Below, one piece after another: positions 1-6,766 of a DNA stretch of 7,642 nt (positions are counted from its first letter, which is position 1; each line of letters opens with the position of its first letter). Source of the DNA: Methanomicrobiales archaeon (GTDB lineage Archaea > Halobacteriota > Methanomicrobia > Methanomicrobiales > Methanospirillaceae); assembly GCA_012520015.1 (NCBI GenBank), contig JAAYPD010000145.1, positions 1 through 7,642 on the forward strand, given 5' to 3'. The position numbers were made by a program, and so were the translations under genes. The notes under the pieces were generated by a model, which was not told the DNA's origin, ran no database searches, and was given only the letters and a program-made list of their open reading frames with translations.

Positions 1-1535
1 AAAATTTTTCTTCCGGCCTTGTTCATGTACAGGAGGTTTCCGTGGAAGTCGGAGATCCTGACAATATCAGGTGTATTCTCAATGATTGCAAGTAGTCTTT
101 GGTTGTGCTCTTCTATGCCTTTTGATCTTGTAATGTCACGGCCGATTCCCCGGTACCCGGAGAACTGTTTCATGTCGTTTACAAGAGGTATCCCTGACAG
201 TTCAATCCAGGCTTCTGAGCCATCTGACCGGATCATCGGGAATGCAATCTGTTCAAATGATAAACATTTCGTTTCTGAAAAGTAGTTCTTCAAAGTATCC
301 TGGTAATCAGGACTTATCTTATCCCATATCTTTTTCCCTGTTAACTTTTCTGACGGATAACCAAGGATTGAAGTGGCTTTGGGATTGATATACGTGGTTG
401 TTCCAAACTGATCTGCTTCCCAGATAATATCTGTCGTGATTTCAATCAGGTTGCGATATTTTTCTTCACTCTTTTTTAATGCCAGTTCAAGTGCCTTTCG
501 CTGATCGATCTCTTTTCTTAGTTGTGCAGTAATCTCGCGTAGTTCGGATGTCTTATCCTGGACATCCTGGTTAAAGTCTTTCTGAAGCCTGATGTAAAAG
601 ATCTCTCTCTCACGCTCTTCGGTTGTGTCCCGTCCATATCCATGAAGCTCTGTCAGAACGCCATGTTCTCTGACCGGGTGAAAAAGCCAGCTCTGCCATC
701 GTACTGAACCATCTTCCATGACAACCTGGATATCACTGGAAGTCGGTTCATTCATGGACCTGTTATTTAAGACCTTCTTCTTGATTTTTTTAAAATCATC
801 CTGAGTTGCAAGAGGAATGCCATTGGTATGGAGAAGATCTGATGCCCTGACCTTGCAGTATGCTGCATATGATTCATTGACATAAAGCACGTCCCCGTCG
901 GCATTCAGGTGAAGAACAAAATTCGGAGTTTCATGTGTCAGGTACTGGTATGTCCTGATATTGTTCTTCTCCTTTTTACTTGCAGGTGCAACATTTCCCT
1001 GCTCGGAGAGGAGAAGTGCAAGCCCCTGAGCCCCGTCATCAAATATGCAGGGGACTAAGGTAAGATTAATCCCACGTTTTCGCCAGGATATCTCCCGGTT
1101 AAGAGGGAGAGAATCAGCACCATTACGGTATTCCTGTATGTATTTTTTCACGACCGGATCTGTAAAAGCCGGGTGAAAGATGTCCGAAAAAGGCTTGGAT
1201 AATAAGTCACTTTTTTCGGTTCCAGTCATCTCCTTGCAGTTGCCCAGGATCTCCCTGACATAAAGGAGTTGATCAAGGCCTATTGCACAGCCCTTGTTTA
1301 TAAGAGACAGGGCATGAAAAGGAACTCTGGTTGCCTTTCGGTAGAGTTTCGCTTTTCCATATGATCGCAGCTCTACTCTGCCCTGCATGTGCATTATGGA
1401 AAGATATTTTGCAACAAGATTCCGATTTAACTTTAGCGCGGAAGAAATCTCTCTAATACTGGCCCCTTGGAGTTTTTCTGACAAAAAATCCAGGATAAGT
1501 GAGTCTGCCCTGACATCCTCATCCCGGGGTTTCAT
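1..1535 (-). CDS. HTH-PAS multidomain sensor/regulator, C-terminus cut by window edge
   Basis: The frame is open from ATG at 1533-1535 to the left edge (511 codons, no stop). Residues 11-50 form a winged-helix-like HTH (REISSALKLNRNLVAKYLSI), followed by a basic beta wing to about 66. A divergent PAS-like region spans about 74-178. A clear PAS/PAC unit spans 193-308, with VLYVNESY and ending GYGRDTTEERE. A charged coiled coil (309-360) leads to a PAS/PAC unit at 361-472, with TYINPKATSILGY and ending YRGIGRDITRSK. A further PAS begins at about 482 (ENTPDIVRISD) and is cut. No membrane segment is present. Proteins of this build are common in Methanomicrobiales, many ending in a histidine kinase module; whether this one does lies outside the window. 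I infer a cytoplasmic sensor that may also bind DNA. The start at 1535 is chosen because the HTH follows directly; in-frame ATGs at 1580 and 1634 would add unconserved-looking residues. No good ribosome binding site precedes any of the three. Confidence 0.88.
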   Translation of the reverse strand, partial: MKPRDEDVRADSLILDFLSEKLQGASIREISSALKLNRNLVAKYLSIMHMQGRVELRSYGKAKLYRKATRVPFHALSLINKGCAIGLDQLLYVREILGNCKEMTGTEKSDLLSKPFSDIFHPAFTDPVVKKYIQEYRNGADSLPLNREISWRKRGINLTLVPCIFDDGAQGLALLLSEQGNVAPASKKEKNNIRTYQYLTHETPNFVLHLNADGDVLYVNESYAAYCKVRASDLLHTNGIPLATQDDFKKIKKKVLNNRSMNEPTSSDIQVVMEDGSVRWQSWLFHPVREHGVLTELHGYGRDTTEEREREIFYIRLQKDFNQDVQDKTSELREITAQLRKEIDQRKALELALKKSEEKYRNLIEITTDIIWEADQFGTTTYINPKATSILGYPSEKLTGKKIWDKISPDYQDTLKNYFSETKCLSFEQIAFPMIRSDGSEAWIELSGIPLVNDMKQFSGYRGIGRDITRSKGIEEHNQRLLAIIENTPDIVRISDFHGNLLYMNKAGRKI

Positions 1536-1640
1536 GTAAAACAGTTTATGCTCTGATATTATAAGGAGGTGGATATGCATGGCATTGTAGCATTGCGAAT
1601 GATCTTTTTTAATTTCTAATAAGATGATCCACATATAAGA
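1536..1640. promoter_or_regulatory. Divergent intergenic region with candidate promoters for both flanking genes
   Basis: This 105-base AT-rich stretch separates the HTH-PAS gene (minus) from the chemoreceptor (plus), so promoters for both should lie here. TATA-like candidates are TATTATAA at 1557-1564 (plus) and CTAATAAG at about 1616-1623 (plus); the latter would put transcription start almost at the GTG of the receptor, giving a near-leaderless message. On the minus strand the candidate is TTATATG at about 1632-1638, giving an untranslated leader of roughly 70 bases before the start at 1535. These are judged by eye from the archaeal TATA-box pattern and the usual spacing of about 25 bases. 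No operator palindrome for the HTH protein stands out. Confidence 0.35.
1575..1619 (+). CDS. Possible 14-codon leader ORF with near-perfect ribosome binding site
   Basis: AAGGAGGTGGAT at 1563-1574 matches the complement of the 16S rRNA 3' end over AAGGAGGTG and sits directly before ATG at 1575, with the GGAGG core 5 bases from the start codon. The frame reads MHGIVALRMIFFNF and stops with TAA at 1617-1619, 21 bases before the GTG of the chemoreceptor. It is by far the best ribosome binding site near the receptor, whose own start has only a weak one. It could be a leader peptide affecting receptor translation, a remnant of a lost gene start, or chance. If the receptor promoter is the TATTATAA at 1557-1564, the ribosome site would lie upstream of the transcript and the ORF would not be translated. 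No family is recognised. Confidence 0.25.
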   Translation: MHGIVALRMIFFNF

Positions 1641-4600
1641 GTGAATACTATGGATGTTGAGAAAAACGCAGATTCATTTTGTCAGAGCATCCTTGACGGT
1701 GTTGCAACACCAGTAATTCAGATCACTCCTGACAGGATAATTCAGATGATCAATGATTCTGCCCTGCAGGTTCTTGGAATTACGAAGGAACAGGCCGTGG
1801 GCAGGAGATGTCATGAATTGTTCAGGACTGATGATTGTGAAAGTGGGGAGTGTGCAACTCTTCGTGCGATGAAAGAGAAACGAAAGATAGACTCTGAGAC
1901 GGTTGCCCACATAAGAGGAAGGGATATCCCCATTCATTACTATGCATCTCCATTGTTTAACGATTCAGGAGATGTGATTGGGGCTGTTGAATATTTTGAG
2001 GACATCACTAAGTTAAAGGAAAAAGAAGCAGATTTAGTCCGCGCCGGAAAGGAGATCCAGGGAGTGCTCAATGGTGTTGCTACCCCGGTCATTGCAATCG
2101 ATCTTAACCAGAAAATCACTCATATAAATAAGGCTGGCGCAGACCTGTTCCAGAAAAATCCGGAAGACCTTGTTGGGACAATCTGTCACACATTGTTCAA
2201 TACGGAAATCTGCCAGGGAGGAAATTGCGCCACAATGCGGAGCATTCGGGAACGTCGGGTTATTACAGAAGAGACGATTGCCCACATTGGTTCAGCTGAT
2301 ATCCCGATATTAATTACAGCAACTCCGATTTTTGATGAGAGTGGTACCTGCACCGGTGCTGTAGAGTTTATTATTGATCTAACCTCCCAGAAAGCAGCAA
2401 TTGAAGATATTCTTTCTCTGACAAAAGCTGCGGTAGAAGGACGCCTGGATACACGGGCTGATGCAACCAGGCACCAGGGCGATTTTAGAAAGATCGTTGA
2501 AGGAGTTAATGACACACTTGATGCGGTGATTAATCCACTGAATGTTGCTGCTGAATATGTTGACCGGATTTCAAAAGGGGACATCCCTCCAAAAATTGTA
2601 GATTCATATAACGGCGACTTCAACGAGATCAAAAACAACCTGAACGCATGTATTGATGCCGTCAACAAACTCGTTTATGACGCAAATTTACTCTCAAAAG
2701 CAGCAGTAGAAGGGCGCCTGGATACACGGGCTGATGCAACCAGGCACCAGGGCGATTTTAGAAAGATTGTTGAAGGAGTTAACGACACACTTGATGCGGT
2801 GATTAATCCACTGAATGTTGCTGCTGAATATGTTGACCGGATTTCAAAAGGAGACATTCCTGAAAAAATCACAGACGCATACCAGGGTGACTTCAATGCC
2901 ATCAAAAACAACCTGAACGCATGTATTGATGCTATCAATCTCCTTGTGTCTGACGCGGACGGGCTGGTAAATGGGACTATTGAAGGCAGGCTGGACACTC
3001 GTGCTGATGCAACAAGACATCATGGGGATTACAGGAAGATCGTCGATGGGGTGAATACAACATTAAATGTTCTGGTCGGGTATATTGACCAGATACCAAT
3101 TCCGATACTGGCACTTGATAACTCATTTAATATTTTGTATATGAATGAGACCGGGGCCAGGCTGCTTGAATCATCTAAAAAGGATCTGATTGGAAAGAAG
3201 TGCTTTAACCAGTTTAAAACCGGTGACTGTCAGACCCGTAACTGTGCATGTGCACAGGCAATGGAGAAGAATACTGATATAACCCGCAATACACAGGCCA
3301 GACCCGCCGGTAAGGATCTTGAGATAGCATACACTGGTATACCAATAAAAAATAAGGATGGTAAGGTCACCGGGGCGTTTGAATTTATCCAGGATCACAC
3401 GGCATCTGTCCGCGTTGCAATGTATCTGAATAATGAGGTTGAGAAACTTGGCGAAAACCTGGACAAGCTCAGCAAGGGAGATACAAATCTGTCTATTAAC
3501 ATTGCTGACGCTGACCAGTATACCAAAGATGCCCATGATAACTTTGTCAGGATAAATAACAGGCTAAGCCAGGTGAATGATGCTGTACGATTACTGGTGA
3601 ATGATGCCCTCGTCCTTTCAGAAGCAGGTACTGGAGGAAGATTGCAGACACGTGCTGATGCAACCAGGCATCATGGCGATTTCAGGAAAGTTGTTGAAGG
3701 GGTTAATGACACATTGGACAGCGTCATTATACCGGTGAATGAAGCGCTTCGTGTCTCCAGGGAGTACGCTAACTCCAATTTTGCAGCCAGGGTTGATCCA
3801 GCACTCAATTTATCTGGTGACTGGATCGAATTTAAGGAAGCACTGAACAATATTGGCATCCAGGTATCTGCGGCTGTAGAACTTATAAACAAGCAACTCC
3901 TTGACCTTGCCTCAAATGCTGAAGAAGCAACCGCAAGCATTGAGGAGGTCTCAGCCGGTGCACAACAGATTGCTAAAAACGCCGGGGAAGTAAGTGGCAA
4001 TTCATTACGAGGGGAAGATGGTATCCACCAGGTTCTCAAGGCCATGGAAGACCTTAATATAACCGTTGCAGAAGTCTCCCGTCGTGCTGAAGGTGTATCG
4101 TCCACCGCAACTGTTGCCAATGGATTTGCGAAAAACGGTGTTGAACTGGCACAAAAGACCGAGACCGCGATGGAGGAGATAAAGCACTCTTCTTCTGAAG
4201 TTGAGCAGATCGTAAAAGATATCAACCTGCAGATGGATGAGATCGGAAAAATAGTCAGGCTGATTTCAGATATCGCAAACCAGACCAACCTCCTTGCCCT
4301 TAATGCAGCCATAGAGGCAGCACGTGCCGGGGAAGCGGGAAGGGGTTTTGCAGTAGTTGCTGCGGAAGTCAAGTCCCTTGCCCAGGATTCGCGCCAGTCT
4401 GCTGAAAATATTACAGACATGATAACTACACTTCAGACAAAAGCCAAAAAGGCGAATGAGGCGATGGGTCATGCCGGAGATACCGTTAACATGGGGAGTG
4501 CAGCCCTTTCTGAAACACTTGGAGCATTTGAACAGATTGCTACTTCAATTGATGAAATCACCAAAGATGCAACCGACGTTGCATCATCCTCCGAAGAGCA

Positions 4601-4799
4601 GGCTGCATCTGTTGAAGAAGTGACAGCAAGCATAAACGAAGTCAGCAGTCTTGTAAGGAACACGGCAAAAGAGGCGGGAGATGCTGCAGCTGCAACACAG
4701 GAGGCATCAGCTTCAATTGAACAGATAAGTAAGATCATTGCCAATGTGAACCAGATTGCAGAAACTGTCGCATTAGAGATGGCAAAATTCAGGATTTAA
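1641..4799 (+). CDS. Soluble methyl-accepting chemotaxis protein, PAS-PAS-HAMPs-PAS-HAMPs-MCP signal
   Basis: This 1052-residue receptor has no signal peptide or membrane helix, so it should sense intracellular cues. Domains: PAS at about 13-125 and 135-250; HAMP-type helices at 253-480; a third PAS at 482-590; more HAMP-type helices at 594-745; and the MCP coiled-coil signalling domain at about 750-1050. The hairpin tip (867-925) holds the family signature IANQTNLLALNAAIEAARAG and GRGFAVVAAEV, which bind CheW and CheA. Candidate methylation stretches are ATASIEEVSAG (764-773) and SSSEEQAASVEEVTAS (982-997). The arms either side of the tip are each about 20 heptads, suggesting a long-hairpin class. 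The C-terminus ends MAKFRI, without a CheR-docking pentapeptide. Each PAS carries C-x8-C-x4-C (C57/66/71, C182/191/196, C521/530/535, plus C537 in the third). The start is GTG at 1641 or ATG at 1650; GAGTGA before the latter is a weak ribosome site. The ligand or cofactor is not identifiable from sequence. cheW follows after 8 bases. Confidence 0.97.
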   Translation: MNTMDVEKNADSFCQSILDGVATPVIQITPDRIIQMINDSALQVLGITKEQAVGRRCHELFRTDDCESGECATLRAMKEKRKIDSETVAHIRGRDIPIHYYASPLFNDSGDVIGAVEYFEDITKLKEKEADLVRAGKEIQGVLNGVATPVIAIDLNQKITHINKAGADLFQKNPEDLVGTICHTLFNTEICQGGNCATMRSIRERRVITEETIAHIGSADIPILITATPIFDESGTCTGAVEFIIDLTSQKAAIEDILSLTKAAVEGRLDTRADATRHQGDFRKIVEGVNDTLDAVINPLNVAAEYVDRISKGDIPPKIVDSYNGDFNEIKNNLNACIDAVNKLVYDANLLSKAAVEGRLDTRADATRHQGDFRKIVEGVNDTLDAVINPLNVAAEYVDRISKGDIPEKITDAYQGDFNAIKNNLNACIDAINLLVSDADGLVNGTIEGRLDTRADATRHHGDYRKIVDGVNTTLNVLVGYIDQIPIPILALDNSFNILYMNETGARLLESSKKDLIGKKCFNQFKTGDCQTRNCACAQAMEKNTDITRNTQARPAGKDLEIAYTGIPIKNKDGKVTGAFEFIQDHTASVRVAMYLNNEVEKLGENLDKLSKGDTNLSINIADADQYTKDAHDNFVRINNRLSQVNDAVRLLVNDALVLSEAGTGGRLQTRADATRHHGDFRKVVEGVNDTLDSVIIPVNEALRVSREYANSNFAARVDPALNLSGDWIEFKEALNNIGIQVSAAVELINKQLLDLASNAEEATASIEEVSAGAQQIAKNAGEVSGNSLRGEDGIHQVLKAMEDLNITVAEVSRRAEGVSSTATVANGFAKNGVELAQKTETAMEEIKHSSSEVEQIVKDINLQMDEIGKIVRLISDIANQTNLLALNAAIEAARAGEAGRGFAVVAAEVKSLAQDSRQSAENITDMITTLQTKAKKANEAMGHAGDTVNMGSAALSETLGAFEQIATSIDEITKDATDVASSSEEQAASVEEVTASINEVSSLVRNTAKEAGDAAAATQEASASIEQISKIIANVNQIAETVALEMAKFRI
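2424..2588 (+). repeat. Direct repeat copy 1 inside the chemoreceptor (HAMP unit)
   Basis: This block encodes residues 262-316. The second copy lies exactly 273 bases downstream at 2697-2861. The 55 encoded residues are identical in both. By eye the DNA differs at 7 of 165 positions, all synonymous third-codon changes (GCT/GCA, GCG/GCA, GGA/GGG, ATC/ATT, AAT/AAC, GGG/GGA, ATC/ATT). Past the block the two copies diverge quickly at the protein level. Confidence 0.95.
2697..2861 (+). repeat. Direct repeat copy 2 inside the chemoreceptor (HAMP unit)
   Basis: This is the partner of 2424-2588 and encodes residues 353-407. The motif TRADATRHxGD recurs at residues 271, 362 and 453 (exact 91-residue period) and again at 670, after the third PAS domain. 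The third and fourth copies (near 2997 and 3648) are more diverged in DNA and protein. Confidence 0.95.
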
Positions 4800-4807
4800 G
4801 GATTATC

Positions 4808-5314
4808 ATGGAGCTTACTGATCAAAAAATCCACGCAGGAAAGGATGAACAGGGAGGTGAAATCCAGGTTGTCGAATTTATTATTGGAGAAGATAAATTT
4901 GCTGCGAATCTCTTTGATATAAAAGAGATCGTTGAAGCCTCGAGAATTACCCCTCTCCCTCATGCACCTTCCCATATCAGGGGAATTATCGATCTCCGCG
5001 GTGAGATAACCACCATCATCGACCTGCGCCAGCTTCTTGAGATTGCAGCAGCAAAAGACGATTCTTCTGCAGACCTCAGGTTTATTGTCCTGGACGATAC
5101 TGTCTCATCACAAAAGACCGGCATAGTAGTGGATGAGGTAACTTCCGTTTTGACCGTGCCTGTAACGGACATTGATAACTCATCATGTGGAAGTGTTGAG
5201 GAGGGGGGACATATCCTTGGGGTTATTAAGAAAGAGGTTGGAGAACGAGGCGAGAGCAGGAAAGAACTGGTAATCTGGATAGATGTCAGAAGACTGATCT
5301 CAAATGCCAGCTGA
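4808..5314 (+). CDS. cheW: CheW chemotaxis coupling protein
   Basis: This 168-residue single-domain CheW would be a cytoplasmic scaffold joining receptor tips to the CheA kinase. The CheW fold runs from about residue 18 to 165: the opening strand VVEFIIGEDKFAANLFDIKEI, then RITPLPHAPSHIRGIIDLRGE (43-65) with the conserved LRGE arginine R64, the strand TTIIDLRQLL, and the second barrel half with TGIVVDEVTSVLTVP (104-118) and the end LVIWIDVRRL. The first 17 residues are a charged tail before the fold. The start ATG lies 8 bases after the receptor stop. AAGGAT at about 4798-4803, overlapping that stop, is a plausible ribosome site, so the two genes are likely one transcript and translated together. 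This looks like a dedicated coupling protein for the upstream receptor. CheA, CheY, CheR and CheB are not in the window and must be encoded elsewhere if the pathway is complete. Confidence 0.97.
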   Translation: MELTDQKIHAGKDEQGGEIQVVEFIIGEDKFAANLFDIKEIVEASRITPLPHAPSHIRGIIDLRGEITTIIDLRQLLEIAAAKDDSSADLRFIVLDDTVSSQKTGIVVDEVTSVLTVPVTDIDNSSCGSVEEGGHILGVIKKEVGERGESRKELVIWIDVRRLISNAS

Positions 5315-5321
5315 AAATGAA

Positions 5322-5421
5322 TTGATACATCCAAACCCAATTTTAGGCTGCCGTAAAATTCACATATAATCTTTTCATTCTTACTCCACGGTCAATATAT
5401 GGTTGGGTGGATGCATGACAA
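5322..5421. repeat. Imperfect inverted repeat enclosing about 60 bases between convergent genes
   Basis: The left arm at 5322-5340 (TTGATACATCCAAACCCAA) and the right arm at 5403-5421 (TTGGGTGGATGCATGACAA) are complementary over CATCC/GGATG and ACCCAA/TTGGGT, with a two-base bulge and weaker pairing outside. A smaller hairpin (5339-5360) lies within. It may be a structured 3' end of the cheW transcript or a worn mobile-element remnant; no transposase is present. Confidence 0.4.
5339..5382 (+). terminator. Candidate transcription end for the receptor-cheW operon
   Basis: AATTTTA at 5339-5345 pairs with TAAAATT at 5354-5360 across the loop GGCTGCCG. The pyrimidine-rich tract CTTTTCATTCTT at 5371-5382 follows. 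The site lies 25 bases past the cheW stop. Archaeal termination depends mainly on T-tracts, so the hairpin may be incidental. Confidence 0.4.
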
Positions 5422-5427
5422 AACAAT

Positions 5428-5461
5428 CTATATAATATAGGAGTTACGCAGATAAACCTCC
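5428..5461. repeat. Adjacent small palindromes: CTATATAATATAG and a GGAG/CTCC hairpin
   Basis: CTATATAATATAG at 5428-5440 is a perfect inverted repeat around one central A and also resembles a TATA box. It abuts a stem formed by GGAG TTA (5440-5446) and TAA..CTCC (5453-5461), with loop CGCAGA and a two-base bulge. No convincing gene starts downstream on either strand, so function is open. Confidence 0.35.
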
Positions 5462-5484
5462 AAAAAAGTAAAATGTTATGAAAA
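5462..5484 (-). terminator. T-tract terminator candidate for the peptidase transcript
   Basis: Read on the minus strand, T-runs occur at 5481-5484, 5470-5473 and 5462-5467, within 40 bases past the peptidase stop at 5501-5503. Repeated T-tracts without a strong hairpin fit archaeal intrinsic termination. The GGAG/CTCC stem lies just beyond. Confidence 0.42.
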
Positions 5485-5500
5485 GTATGACAAGATTTAA

Positions 5501-6730
5501 TTACTTAAACAGGCGTGATCCTGAACTGATATATGGGTGACATTCTTTCATGTACCTGGTAAGAAACCGGTCCCATGAAGGGGTAATAAAGACACTCTCC
5601 CGGTAGTATTCGTAAAAGACCGGGCTTATCATGACAGGGGAGAGAATGGCAATTCCGTGAGCATCTGGCACCATGGCGTCGTGCCTTGCAAAGATGACAG
5701 TACGGTTAACTCCTTCCATTAACTCTTCTGCGGAACCGGAAAGATAGGGAACAGAGAGCCCGGCCTCATATGCAAGTGAATATATATCCATGGTAGCCTT
5801 CTCAGGTTCTCCGCTTCCGAAAAGGCCAAAATGCTGTGTCTTTGATAGTATTCTGTTTATAATCTCGCATCCACCCGGATCTCCGGTAAGTGCATGAAGG
5901 TCCCTGGCAAACTGGTCCAGCTGTTTTGTAAGATAACCGGCCTCTTTCGGATTTAAAAAGGCAATAGTCTTGCCAGGGCTTGGGTTTTTCATGTATTCAT
6001 CAAAGAGAACTCGTGCATACTCTTCAGTTGATCTACCAGGATGTGCACCGATATACCTGATCCACGGTTCATATGGCCAGCCTTCTTCTGGCTCCGTCTC
6101 TTCGCTTGCAATGATGTACGACGCAGAAGGGGAGAGTGCCGATAATACTTCAAGGCAACCCATCATGCATGAGTCAAACCCGATAAGACAGATGTCGCGT
6201 GAACCGACAGCTTTTGTAAGCTCTTCAATGCTAAGCCCATCATCGCCATGGTTCTGGTCAAAGAGCATCCCTGTATATGCCTGTCCATGACCGATAAAGA
6301 TAAGAAAAAGTCGATCATAACTGAATTTTCTCTCAATATAAGAGAGGAAAAAGGAGAGTGACTCAGGGTCTCCCATATTGGCATTTTGAATTTTCTGAAC
6401 TGACACATTGCTGTTTCCAAGTTCTCCGTCAGCCAGGTCTTCTCTTAACTCATCAAGAGTTGCAATTGTCATCCCATTCCATCCGGGCTTATTTGCACCA
6501 CCATAAGTTGCAAGAATTGTGACCCTCTCTGACAGGTTTTCTGCTCCCCTTACCACCTGGGCAAAATCATCGGTGATAAGCCCCATCTCCTGCTCAAGTG
6601 TTCCTCCCGATGCATAAAACGCGATAAGCAGGGCGCTGTTTTCATCCGCAGGGGCATGGGCGGAGATGAGAGAAATAATCAGGAAAACAAGGAATAAACG
6701 AGAAAATCCATTTTTTCCAGGATTGTTCAT
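5501..6730 (-). CDS. Secreted clostripain-like cysteine peptidase (family C11)
   Basis: This is a 409-residue peptidase. The N-terminus is a typical export signal: basic residues K6 and R11, a hydrophobic core LFLVFLIISLIS (12-23), then SAHA-PADEN with likely cleavage near 26. The mature protein would be outside the cell or in the cell envelope. The caspase-like core follows: strand LLIAFYASG (34-42), then LFLIFIGHGQ with catalytic H148, and ICLIGFDSCMMG with catalytic C188, matching the C11 His/Cys dyad (GHG and D-[AS]-C-x-M-G). ASEETEPEEGWPY (208-220) matches the conserved region after the active cysteine. MDIYSLA (314-320) and DAHGIAILSP (356-365) match later C11 motifs. No C-terminal membrane anchor or cell-wall domain is seen. 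C11 enzymes usually cut after basic residues; specificity here is not shown. The gene starts 36 bases after the ROK kinase stop on the same strand, suggesting cotranscription. AAGGGA about 10 bases before the ATG is a weak ribosome site. Confidence 0.93.
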   Translation of the reverse strand: MNNPGKNGFSRLFLVFLIISLISAHAPADENSALLIAFYASGGTLEQEMGLITDDFAQVVRGAENLSERVTILATYGGANKPGWNGMTIATLDELREDLADGELGNSNVSVQKIQNANMGDPESLSFFLSYIERKFSYDRLFLIFIGHGQAYTGMLFDQNHGDDGLSIEELTKAVGSRDICLIGFDSCMMGCLEVLSALSPSASYIIASEETEPEEGWPYEPWIRYIGAHPGRSTEEYARVLFDEYMKNPSPGKTIAFLNPKEAGYLTKQLDQFARDLHALTGDPGGCEIINRILSKTQHFGLFGSGEPEKATMDIYSLAYEAGLSVPYLSGSAEELMEGVNRTVIFARHDAMVPDAHGIAILSPVMISPVFYEYYRESVFITPSWDRFLTRYMKECHPYISSGSRLFK

Positions 6731-6766
6731 GTTGATGAATTCCCTTAATCCTCTAAATAATACCAG

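Noticed and set aside
1536..1634. In-frame upstream starts (ATG at 1580 and 1634) for the HTH-PAS gene
   Set aside because: The frame is open, but the extra residues show no domain, neither start has a ribosome site, and the HTH begins naturally just after the ATG at 1535.
2424..2861. Direct repeats as a CRISPR or mobile-element signature
   Set aside because: The repeats are in frame, encode HAMP helices and have a 273-base period; there are no short repeats with unique spacers.
2186..4420. Long open frames on the minus strand opposite the chemoreceptor
   Set aside because: They are antisense shadows of the receptor: similar ones recur opposite each repeat, they lack recognisable domains and ribosome sites, and the plus-strand frame has clear PAS, HAMP and MCP signatures.
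5439..5452. AGGAGTTACGCAGA as a possible insertion-sequence end
   Set aside because: It has a flavour of transposon termini, but no matching opposite end, target duplication or transposase is present in the window.
5456..5462. GGAGGTTT on the minus strand resembling a ribosome binding site
   Set aside because: No start codon follows at suitable distance and the frame soon stops; it is better explained as part of the hairpin at 5440-5461.
5478..5540. 20-codon plus-strand ORF beginning MKSMTRFNYL, downstream of a TATA-like CTATATAA
   Set aside because: It has no ribosome site, overlaps the 3' end of the peptidase gene on the other strand and shows no family features; most likely chance.
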